From positions 1-7,267 of the forward strand of contig JAEWHB010000141.1 in assembly GCA_023388015.1 (NCBI GenBank): 7,267 nucleotides of DNA, read 5' to 3'. The translations under genes were made by a program, and so were the position numbers. Within the stretch, counting starts at the first letter, position 1; each line of letters begins with the position of its first letter. Below are positions 1-5,530 of the stretch, one piece after another. The notes below the pieces were generated by a model that was given only the letters and a program-made list of their open reading frames with translations, made no database searches and was not told where the DNA came from. The stretch comes from Bacteroidota bacterium. Lineage in GTDB: Bacteria; Bacteroidota; Bacteroidia; Flavobacteriales; Weeksellaceae.

Positions 1-85
1 GATGGAGGATTACAATCATAATCACCCACATTCAAGTTTAGCTGATTGTTCACCTATCGAATTTAAATTAAAAAGAAGTGCGTAA
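1..85 (+). CDS. IS3-like transposase, C-terminal end (partial)
   Basis: The open frame enters from the left edge and stops at TAA 83-85; the first complete codon is at position 2. The 27 visible residues include DYNHNHPHSSL followed by SPIEF. This matches the end of the rve (DDE integrase) domain of IS3-family OrfB transposases, whose typical ending is YN..RPHSSL....P.EF. The catalytic DDE residues lie outside the window. It reads towards, and stops just before, the truncated E2-like gene on the other strand. IS481-like transposases end similarly, so the family call is less certain than the transposase call. Confidence 0.8.
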   Translation, partial: MEDYNHNHPHSSLADCSPIEFKLKRSA

Positions 86-126
86 TTTGTTTAGTTTTGA
101 ATTGTCGGAAAAACGGGGGACTTACA
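1..126 (+). mobile_element. Right end of an IS3-like insertion sequence
   Basis: The transposase stop codon is followed by a 41-bp non-coding tail ending GGGGGACTTACA at 126. Read inward from the end, this starts TGTAAGTCCCCCG, with the TG...CA terminus normal for IS3-family elements. The left end and any target-site duplication lie outside the window, so the terminus at 126 is inferred from the TGT/ACA ending and from where the E2-like reading frame loses family-like sequence. Insertion at this point cut the end of the minus-strand E2-like gene. Confidence 0.55.
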
Positions 127-581
127 ACTCCCGTTATCTCCTTATAATACTGCAATTTCCCATCAAAGCCATGTTCGTAATCTCCATTTGCCCAATTTTT
201 TTCTTTTTCAAAGAATAATTGGTCGGCAAAATAAGGAATAACATATTCATCTAAAAAATTCAATATTGTAACTCCTCTTTTCGCTCTCAATAACTGTTTT
301 TGTTCTACCTCTACGCAACAGCTCAAATCTGGATTTATATGCCTGTCTTCTTCATTTGGAATCCTGTCATTTTCCAAAAAAATTAAAGGAAAATAATATG
401 GATAATATTTAATTGGAATGGATATTTTTATTTTAAACGAATCCCAATAGGTGTTTTTACTGTCGAAAATATCAACTTCACCTTTGCAATAGAAATGCTT
501 TTCATAAAAACTCAACTTTAATTTGGGATATTTTAAATTTGCTTTCTGAAAATCCTTCTTTATCAATCCATTTTTAGCCAT
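63..581 (-). CDS. E2 ubiquitin-conjugating-like protein, 3' end truncated by the IS
   Basis: The 172-residue frame shows an E2 (UBC) fold signature. A beta-sheet region (about 20-58) is followed by YPYYFPLIFLE (60-70), the equivalent of the E2 YPxxPP segment. Next comes RHIN (80-83), in the place of the HPN motif, and then SCCVEVE (87-93). C89 is the best candidate for the active-site cysteine, with C88 next to it. A helical tail with WANGDYEHGFDGKLQYY (130-146) resembles the C-terminal part of stand-alone bacterial E2 proteins in CBASS operons. Such proteins form thioester-linked conjugates with a target. The ATG at 579-581 lies inside the cyclase gene (19-nt overlap), implying translational coupling. 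Codons from about 152 onward (VVSPPFF to the stop) are IS-derived, so the native C-terminus is missing. The E2 core seems complete; whether the protein still works is unknown. Confidence 0.75.
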   Translation of the reverse strand: MAKNGLIKKDFQKANLKYPKLKLSFYEKHFYCKGEVDIFDSKNTYWDSFKIKISIPIKYYPYYFPLIFLENDRIPNEEDRHINPDLSCCVEVEQKQLLRAKRGVTILNFLDEYVIPYFADQLFFEKEKNWANGDYEHGFDGKLQYYKEITGVVSPPFFRQFKTKQITHFFLI

Positions 582-1564
582 GGTCTGTTAAGTTCTGCTA
601 TTGGTTTTAAATTTGATGAAGGGAGATTATCTATATAATTTGGAATATTAGGTTTGAGTTCGATAGAACCATCAAAATGAGATGTTACAATATAGTCCAA
701 CTTCTTCAAAAATTTTAACCAATCAAATTTATATTGACCATAATTAAAACGCTTCTCCTGATCGGTATAAATATATCGCTTCTCATCTATAGGTGTATAC
801 AATTCTCTATCGATCTCTCCAAAATCAATTACATTCTTTCCAATTACTGTCCCATTACTTACAGCATATTGCTGCATTTTTGGTGCAAGGCTAGTGTGCA
901 GGCTAGTAGTAGTTACTTCGCTAGTCTCGCCAAATCCTGCCATTGCCCAAAGTACATCTTCATCATCTCCATAATCGATCCCTATCCTTGTCTTTATCCT
1001 CTCAATACCATGATTTTCAAACATTTGTTTTAAATCATTTTCTAAAAATGAATTAAATAAACTTGTAGCTGTAAGTGCTTCCTCATTCGCTAACTTTTTG
1101 TCAACACCTTTTCCTCCAAAATATACAAATAAACCATCGCCCTGTAGCCGGTGCACAAATCCTCCAAACATTTTACACAAAGTGATTCCTAAAGACTGTA
1201 TAGTATCTGTAATAATAAATATTGTTTCCGGATCATATTTTTTATGAAGATTTGTAGATCCTTTGACATCAATAAATACTGAAACGATATTGTGATACTC
1301 CTTGTTTTTAGTTCCTTTTAGGTGGATAAAATCAGGATGGTGACCAACTTTTTGATTGTCAAAAGATCTAACTCCCATTTTTTGAGCCATGAGCTTCAGC
1401 TCCTCGGGCTTTTTGAGATTCCTTTTTGAGATTTCATAATCGCTAACAGAGAACATTTTAGTATCTCTATAGCTATCATTAAGTTTTCCTTTATTAAGCT
1501 CGACTAGGGCATCGTTTCTCAGTGCGGCCTCAATGATATTTTTATACGGTTCAAATATTTTCAT
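563..1564 (-). CDS. pycC: Pycsar-type class III nucleotidyl cyclase
   Basis: This 333-residue soluble protein carries a single class III cyclase catalytic domain (about 90-245). The first metal-binding aspartate is D99 in SVFIDVKGSTNL, and the second is D143 in HRLQGDGLFVYFG. The strand RIGIDYG (193-199) follows. Where adenylate cyclases have NxAAR, this protein has SLAPK (225-229), so the usual transition-state Asn and Arg are replaced. The N-terminal ~85 residues and C-terminal ~85 residues are not standard sensor domains. Pycsar cyclases make 3',5'-cyclic CMP or UMP after phage infection; the Pycsar call rests on the domain together with the adjacent PycTM-like effector. Which pyrimidine is used cannot be read safely. 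The ATG is 1 nt after the effector stop codon, and the 3' end overlaps the E2-like gene. Confidence 0.88.
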   Translation of the reverse strand: MKIFEPYKNIIEAALRNDALVELNKGKLNDSYRDTKMFSVSDYEISKRNLKKPEELKLMAQKMGVRSFDNQKVGHHPDFIHLKGTKNKEYHNIVSVFIDVKGSTNLHKKYDPETIFIITDTIQSLGITLCKMFGGFVHRLQGDGLFVYFGGKGVDKKLANEEALTATSLFNSFLENDLKQMFENHGIERIKTRIGIDYGDDEDVLWAMAGFGETSEVTTTSLHTSLAPKMQQYAVSNGTVIGKNVIDFGEIDRELYTPIDEKRYIYTDQEKRFNYGQYKFDWLKFLKKLDYIVTSHFDGSIELKPNIPNYIDNLPSSNLKPIAELNRPWLKMD

Positions 1565-1565
1565 A

Positions 1566-2057
1566 TTAAATGTGTTTTGTTTTTAAAATAAATATTACAA
1601 TCCAAACGCCAATAAGCGCGAATTGGAAAATAAGTAAATAGCTTGCCGACTTAAGTCTCCTATGTTTTTTATAAACAATTGTGGCAACCTGCTGAACTTG
1701 AGTAGCCAGATCCTTTTGAAAACCTTCACTCTCTGTTTCTTTTATGGTCTCCCAATACTCGCCAGCGCCGTTCTTACCTGCAACATTTCCAAAGAAGATA
1801 ATCGAATCTTCCAACGATTTTTTAGTTTGAGGTGTAACCGCAATCAAAATGTATATCATACATATGATACTAACTACAATTACTAAGATCAGGAAATTTA
1901 ATAAAAACTCATTCAGATCTCTCTTAAAGCCAGCAAATAAAGTTACTGCGCCAGTAAGGATGAATGTATTAAGGGTGATGTATAAATTACTTTTTGATTG
2001 AACACTTTCAATGTAATGGTCGTACCTTCCTAAAATAAATTTTAAATTTTCTATCAT
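1566..2057 (-). CDS. pycTM: Pycsar membrane effector (DUF5706/PycTM-like)
   Basis: This 163-residue membrane protein is the first gene of the minus-strand operon. The N-terminal helix carries YDHYIESVQSKSNLYITLN (12-30), a hallmark of the Pycsar effector family: an amphipathic stretch leading into the first membrane segment (about 27-43). A second segment spans about 52-73 and a third about 138-158. The cytoplasmic part between them includes SLEDSIIFFGNVAG (81-94) and a charged helix (about 105-137). In known PycTM proteins, binding of cyclic CMP or UMP made by the partner cyclase leads to membrane disruption and death or growth arrest of the infected cell. The length is normal and nothing looks broken. 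The start ATG at 2055-2057 has only an AT-rich, purine-containing leader. Confidence 0.88.
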   Translation of the reverse strand: MIENLKFILGRYDHYIESVQSKSNLYITLNTFILTGAVTLFAGFKRDLNEFLLNFLILVIVVSIICMIYILIAVTPQTKKSLEDSIIFFGNVAGKNGAGEYWETIKETESEGFQKDLATQVQQVATIVYKKHRRLKSASYLLIFQFALIGVWIVIFILKTKHI

Positions 2058-2176
2058 ATATTTTAATACTTCTTACTAAAATCACTTTCCTTAATTATTG
2101 ATTTAAATTTTACCATACAATTTGAAAATCTATGTTTTTTATCACTATTAATATATCAATCACAATAATTATTAGA

Positions 2177-2252
2177 TTTGTTGCGTTAGTAAAACAAATT
2201 CATTAACGTTGCGACAAAGATACATTGTTTTCTTTGTTGCACAAGTGAAACA
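2177..2252. promoter_or_regulatory. Repeated TTTGTYGC elements, candidate operators
   Basis: Two 20-bp direct repeats, TTTGTTGCGTTAGTAAAACA (2177-2196) and TTTGTTGCACAAGTGAAACA (2233-2252), match at 16 of 20 positions, with starts 56 bp apart. A third core copy, TTTGTCGC, lies between them on the minus strand (2218 down to 2211) and forms part of the operon -7 box. The first copy overlaps a plus-strand TAGATTTG (2173-2180) that could be a -7 element. The second lies just upstream of the XRE start codon. This layout suits binding by the divergently encoded XRE protein to control both directions. Confidence 0.45.
2215..2244 (-). promoter_or_regulatory. Bacteroidota-type promoter for the Pycsar operon
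   Basis: On the minus strand, TATCTTTG (2222 down to 2215) fits the -7 element TAnnTTTG exactly. CTTG (2244 down to 2241) supplies the upstream TTG element with a 18-19-nt spacing. Transcription would start near 2208, leaving a leader of about 150 nt before the effector ATG. Both elements lie in or next to the repeated TTTGTYGC motifs, so a repressor bound there could block this promoter. Confidence 0.6.
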
Positions 2253-2265
2253 TAAATTTTTTATT

Positions 2266-2604
2266 ATGGAATCTACTCTTGACACTGAATTGCTAGCCGG
2301 CATGCTTAAATCCAAAAGAGGAAACAAAGGATTACGAGCAGTTGCTGATGAAATTGGGAGCGTTAGCTTCACAACTCTTTCTAGGATTGAACAAAAAAGA
2401 ATTCCAGATGTTGATACGTTTATAAAGATTTGTAAATGGTTAGAGGTATCAACCGAAACATTTATTCTTGATTCTTCCTCATCTTTGAAACCCATTTCTT
2501 CAAAGGATAGAATTGTCGCACATTTAAGGGCGGAAAAAGAACTAAGCAAGGATCATGTAAATATGATTCTGAATATGATTGACCTAGCCTATAATTCAAA
2601 ATAA
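2266..2604 (+). CDS. XRE-family HTH regulator (CapH-like repressor candidate)
   Basis: This 112-residue protein starts at ATG 2266-2268. A TTG at 2209 would add 19 residues, but those codons cover the putative operators and promoter, so the ATG is preferred. The N-terminal two-thirds forms an XRE/Cro helix-turn-helix: LRAVADEIG (about 23-31), then VSFTTLSRIEQ (about 33-43) as the recognition helix region, then PDVDTFIKICKWLEV (about 47-61). The C-terminal ~40 residues (SSKDRIVAHLRAEKELSKDHVNMILNMI) would form a linker and helix, a possible cleavage and dimerization region. An ImmA/IrrE peptidase gene follows after 5 nt. XRE/ImmA pairs usually work as a repressor and the protease that inactivates it; CapH/CapP do this for CBASS. 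The Pycsar operon starts 0.2 kb away on the other strand. Confidence 0.82.
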   Translation: MESTLDTELLAGMLKSKRGNKGLRAVADEIGSVSFTTLSRIEQKRIPDVDTFIKICKWLEVSTETFILDSSSSLKPISSKDRIVAHLRAEKELSKDHVNMILNMIDLAYNSK

Positions 2605-2609
2605 TTTTC

Positions 2610-3188
2610 TTGGCCAACATCAAACTTAAAAGAGGATTTAAAGCAGAAGCTGAAAGGACATCCATCAACTTAAGAGAGGCACTGGGCGTGCATGCCTGTG
2701 CAAAATTATGTGCATTTGATTTAGCTAATCACCTAAATCTCAAAATTCATAAAGCGACAGACTTTTTGAAAGATGAAAGGAGTTTAGACCTTTTAAAAGG
2801 AACAAATGGATGTAAGAATGAATGGAGTGCACTTACAATGTTAAACGTTAATGAGCAACGCCTTATAATCTATAACCCTTTCAACTCAGAAGTTAGGCAA
2901 CAAAGTGACATAATGCACGAAATTGCTCATATTATTTGTAAGCATGAATTATCAAATGAAACTTATGATTTCAAACTGCCTTTTGGAATGAGAGAATATA
3001 ATGAGATGCAGGAGGAAGAAGCTAAATGTTTGGGTGCATCTCTTCAACTTTCCAAACCTGCCCTGCTTTGGGCTAGAAAAAGAAATTTAACTCACGAACA
3101 AATTTCACAAGAGTTTAATGCCAGCATTGAAATGATTAGATACAGAATGGCTATGACAGGGATTTTTAAGTTTAAAGCTAAAATTTAA
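2610..3188 (+). CDS. ImmA/IrrE-family zinc metallopeptidase (CapP-like candidate)
   Basis: This 192-residue protein has the zinc-protease motif HEIAH (103-107) and, about 30 residues later, MQEEEAKCLGASL (133-145). The acidic residues there (E135-E137) supply the third zinc ligand, as in the E.EA...A..L motif of the ImmA/IrrE family. The C-terminal part (HEQISQEFNASIEMIRYRM, 162-180) resembles the small helical domain after the catalytic core. No ATG is available before residue 77, so the start is taken as TTG 2610-2612, 5 nt after the XRE stop. Related proteins (ImmA, IrrE, CapP) cleave a partner XRE repressor after DNA damage or phage infection. A similar job here, relieving repression of the Pycsar operon, is an inference from position. 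Confidence 0.85.
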   Translation: MANIKLKRGFKAEAERTSINLREALGVHACAKLCAFDLANHLNLKIHKATDFLKDERSLDLLKGTNGCKNEWSALTMLNVNEQRLIIYNPFNSEVRQQSDIMHEIAHIICKHELSNETYDFKLPFGMREYNEMQEEEAKCLGASLQLSKPALLWARKRNLTHEQISQEFNASIEMIRYRMAMTGIFKFKAKI

Positions 3189-3197
3189 CGGATAAAT

Positions 3198-3344
3198 TTA
3201 ATCTAAATCCAGTTGTAAGGTAGGTCCGTAAGGTTCAGGTGGCATTACATTTCTTCCTTTTTTGAGTTCCCAGATGAATTTAAATGTTCGGTCTATAGAA
3301 TTATTAAGAAGGAAATAAATTTCGTCACGGATAGCCGTGACAAC
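3198..3344 (-). pseudogene. Decayed coding remnant, C-terminal fragment of an unknown protein
   Basis: A minus-strand frame of 48 codons, bounded by stops at 3347-3345 and 3200-3198, reads like real protein: AIRDEIYFLLNNSIDRTFKF, then IWELKKGRNVMPPEPYGPTL and QLDLD. It has no usable start codon before the internal Met at residue 34. In the same frame upstream the sequence carries further stops; a different frame gives NLREAQIIELGGESENN then stop (about 3376-3429). This pattern fits a gene remnant with frameshifts or stops. The family is not recognised, and chance cannot be excluded for a stretch this short. Confidence 0.35.
3324..3341. repeat. Small perfect inverted repeat
   Basis: GTCACGG (3324-3330) and CCGTGAC (3335-3341) form perfect 7-bp arms around a 4-nt ATAG loop. 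There is no T-run after it on either strand, so it is not a typical terminator. It lies inside the decayed remnant. Its role is unknown. Confidence 0.5.
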
Positions 3345-3731
3345 TTAGCTCCTATTATAAACGAATGATTTAGTTATTCTCACTTTCTCCTCCAAGTTCA
3401 ATAATTTGCGCTTCTCTTAAATTTTATAAACTATTTTCCTCATAGAGGTATAGTAAGATGTTTGCATTGCTCCAAGTCTATGTGTATTTCAAACAGCTAT
3501 AATGTATGTATGTATGTGCGCATCTACGTACTTATGAAAACAGATGGAACGAATTGAGATGTGAAATTTCATCCTTCGAATTTTATTCATCTTCTATTAA
3601 AAATCAGATACAAGTATTTCTCATTTTAAAGGATTGGCTGCATTTGGCACTGAAAGGTTTTCTTTGACTACAATTACTCTAATGATTCATTTCCAGTGAT
3701 GTCTTTTCTTTGTAAAAGTGTTTTGAAGAAA
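3345..3731. other. AT-rich gene-free stretch with a tandem ATGT repeat
   Basis: I see no convincing gene here: frames are short and stop-rich on both strands. The only clear structure is four tandem copies of ATGT (3502-3517), followed by alternating purine-pyrimidine sequence around GTGCGCAT. The stretch links the regulator unit to the mobilization unit and may contain part of the transfer-origin region of the latter. Confidence 0.5.
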
Positions 3732-3864
3732 GCAAGCGGGACTTGGGCAGAGCCCTAGTCGCTTGCCCCTACACTGGGGTTCCGGGGATTTGGGTATACT
3801 CCGGGTATACCCAAGGACTGTGGATACAACCACAGCCGAGAATATTGTATACCCTAAGGTATAC
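3732..3864. promoter_or_regulatory. Inverted-repeat cluster: candidate oriT and mobilization operators
   Basis: Four inverted repeats are packed into 133 bp directly upstream of the mobilization genes. First, GCAAGCG (3732-3738) pairs with CGCTTGC (3760-3766), enclosing an inner GGGC-AGA-GCCC hairpin (3745-3755). Second, TTGGGTATAC (3790-3799) and GTATACCCAA (3805-3814) are perfect 10-bp arms. Third, CTGTGG (3818-3823) and CCACAG (3830-3835). Fourth, GTATACC (3847-3853) and GGTATAC (3858-3864). The palindrome GTATAC occurs four times, as expected of binding sites for the ribbon-helix-helix protein encoded next. The sequence is much richer in G+C than its surroundings. Its position and structure fit an origin of transfer; the nick site cannot be placed by eye. 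Confidence 0.6.
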
Positions 3865-3893
3865 TTAAAAAGTTATTCAATGGTTGAGAAAAA

Positions 3894-4448
3894 ATGATCA
3901 TGAAAAAGAGAGATACCAATAGCATACGGTACCCTTCTGATGTAGATGAGAAGTTGGGGAAATTATCGAAAGGTTTAGGAAGAAGTAAGAAAGAACTTTT
4001 TTCTCAAATGGTAGATTATTTCTACCGAAGCAAAAAAGACCCAACGGATTGGGAGGATGAAATACTCAAAAAACAAATGTCTTCGGGTATTAATCGGATT
4101 ATTTCATTTATTCGACAGCAAGAAAAGGATTTTCTTTTGCCTTTGTTCACAGATTCGCAAATAGTGAAAAATGCAGCAGGAAAGCAGATTCAATTAATAG
4201 ATGCGATCGCTACACACCTTAAGGCTGAAAGTGAAAAAATAAAAAAAATTAAGCTACAAAATGAGTTGATGGTAAAAGGACTTAAAATTATTGCTTCAAC
4301 AAAACAAGAAAAGAAAAAATTGAAAGAAAGTTTCTCTGAAATATTAGAATACTATATAACCCAACGTGAAGAAATGGGATGGACTACTTCTAATTTAAAG
4401 AGAGAAAAATTGGTTTCATTCGTTCGAAAGTCTCTTCAAAACCTTTAA
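3894..4448 (+). CDS. btgA: BtgA/BfmA-like mobilization protein (RHH DNA-binding)
   Basis: This 184-residue protein begins with a ribbon-helix-helix-like segment: a strand at TNSIRYPSDVDEKL (8-21) and helices through SKGLGRSKKELFSQMVDYFY (25-44). SKKDP (46-50) and SSGINRIISFIRQQEKDFLLP (63-83) follow; this order is characteristic of the BfmA/BtgA mobilization family of Bacteroidetes plasmids and transposons. The rest is rich in Lys and Glu and probably helical or coiled-coil (about 105-160). Such proteins bind oriT and assist the relaxase. ATG 3894 and ATG 3900 are both possible starts, differing by two residues. The relaxase-like gene begins 2 nt downstream. The GTATAC repeats upstream suggest self-regulation or relaxosome binding. 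Confidence 0.82.
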   Translation: MIMKKRDTNSIRYPSDVDEKLGKLSKGLGRSKKELFSQMVDYFYRSKKDPTDWEDEILKKQMSSGINRIISFIRQQEKDFLLPLFTDSQIVKNAAGKQIQLIDAIATHLKAESEKIKKIKLQNELMVKGLKIIASTKQEKKKLKESFSEILEYYITQREEMGWTTSNLKREKLVSFVRKSLQNL

Positions 4449-4450
4449 CC

Positions 4451-5377
4451 ATGTTTATCAATATTACAGATTCAGAAACAGGAAATAACAAAGGCAGCTG
4501 TTCTGCACTAGTTAATTATCTGGAAAAAGAAAACCGACAAAACCTTAACAAGCATAAATTACCCGAATTTTGGTTTAATGAGAAAAGCGATTCAATTACT
4601 CCCCAAGAGGTCAGGATAAGAATTGATAATAACATTTCGAAATTGGGAAGAAAGGATGCCAAGTTTTACCTTATTAATATCAGCCCAAGTCAGAAAGAGA
4701 TCAAATATCTCAAACAGCAATTCGGGGAAAAAGGAGCCGAGGAAAAGCTAAAAGCGTTTGCCATCAAATTAATGGATGAATATGCTGAAAATTTTAAACG
4801 ACCGGGAGTAGAAAGTGGTAGTGATCTTTTATGGTTTGGAAAGTTGGAACATTTAAGATATTACAGCTATAAAAATTCAGAAGTCAGGCAGGGGACTCGC
4901 CAAAGAGGAAGTCCTAAAGAAGGCGAACAAATGCATATTCAAATCATTGTCAGCAGAAAAGACATCACAAATAAAATCAAACTGAGTCCTATGAATAATT
5001 CACGAGGAAGCAATGTTTCGCACTCCGCAAAACTGGGACAATTTGACAGAAAAGCTTTTAAACAATCAGGTGAATCGGTATTTGACATTATGTTTGATTT
5101 TGAAAGAAGCTTAAAGGATTCTTTTGAATATGCAGTTACTATGAAGAAAGGAAGCATACAGCAAAAAAAGCTTCTCTTACAATTAGAAAGACCTCACCAA
5201 TACGAAAACAATCTTCAAAAACAAATAAGAACTAAAAATCAAGAATTGGAAGCATTAATTAACACTCAATATGAATTGAACTCTCCACTATTTAGCACCT
5301 TCTTAAATTCAGAAAATGATAATTCCTTCGAGAATTATATTTCCGTTCCAAAAAGAAAAAAGAAAAAAAAGCAATAA
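4451..5377 (+). CDS. DUF5712 relaxase-like mobilization protein (BtgB-like)
   Basis: This 308-residue protein starts MFINITDSETGNNKGSCSAL, typical of the DUF5712 family found beside BtgA in Bacteroidetes mobilizable elements. VNYLEKEN (21-28) holds a tyrosine (Y23) that could be the nicking residue. GKLEHLRYY (130-138) and MHIQIIVSRKD (161-171) resemble relaxase motifs that carry the metal-binding histidines; the second motif reads H-I-Q rather than H-x-H. The tail from about 235 is charged and ends in a lysine-rich run (301-307). The presumed role is nicking at oriT and piloting the strand into a conjugation channel supplied by a helper element. No coupling-protein or transfer gene follows. 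The length looks complete. The catalytic assignment is an inference. Confidence 0.78.
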   Translation: MFINITDSETGNNKGSCSALVNYLEKENRQNLNKHKLPEFWFNEKSDSITPQEVRIRIDNNISKLGRKDAKFYLINISPSQKEIKYLKQQFGEKGAEEKLKAFAIKLMDEYAENFKRPGVESGSDLLWFGKLEHLRYYSYKNSEVRQGTRQRGSPKEGEQMHIQIIVSRKDITNKIKLSPMNNSRGSNVSHSAKLGQFDRKAFKQSGESVFDIMFDFERSLKDSFEYAVTMKKGSIQQKKLLLQLERPHQYENNLQKQIRTKNQELEALINTQYELNSPLFSTFLNSENDNSFENYISVPKRKKKKKQ

Positions 5378-5398
5378 AAAAATATTTGAGTTTTCTAT

Positions 5399-5417
5399 AA
5401 GGAATAATCCCTTTTTT
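5399..5417 (+). terminator. Possible weak terminator after the mobilization genes
   Basis: AAGG (5399-5402) can pair with CCTT (5410-5413) around a 7-nt loop, with a T-run at 5412-5417. The stem is only four pairs long, so this is a weak candidate. Its position 22 nt after the stop codon is sensible. Confidence 0.25.
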
Positions 5418-5495
5418 GTTTCAGGATTTTCCCTCATTCTACGGAATCGTGATAAATGTCATGCTTATTATTTATCATTTCTTTAACAAATCTGG

Positions 5496-5503
5496 TATGT
5501 TTG
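5496..5503 (+). promoter_or_regulatory. Candidate -7 promoter element for the T9SS protein gene
   Basis: TATGTTTG matches the Bacteroidota -7 consensus TAnnTTTG exactly. Transcription would start near 5510, about 20 nt before the ATG at 5531. The upstream element is weak: TTTA at about 5471-5474 instead of TTTG, at a 21-nt spacing. Confidence 0.4.
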
Positions 5504-5530
5504 AAATAATCTATTTATAAACTTAATACT

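Noticed and set aside
734..1033. 99-residue plus-strand open frame inside the cyclase gene
   Set aside because: Antisense to the conserved cyclase domain, with composition typical of a shadow frame and no recognisable motif.
2209..2265. TTG-initiated 19-residue extension of the XRE protein
   Set aside because: It covers the promoter and operator repeats, adds residues unlike an XRE N-terminus, and an ATG is available at 2266.
2172..2549. 125-residue minus-strand open frame opposite the XRE gene
   Set aside because: Shadow of the helix-turn-helix gene; the opposite strand has a clear family match and a better start.
3502..3517. ATGT tandem repeat as a CRISPR or phase-variation tract
   Set aside because: Only four 4-bp units without spacers, and not in a coding region or clearly in a promoter.
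4939..5157. 72-residue minus-strand frame inside the DUF5712 gene
   Set aside because: Antisense to a well-supported gene, with no independent start context or motif.
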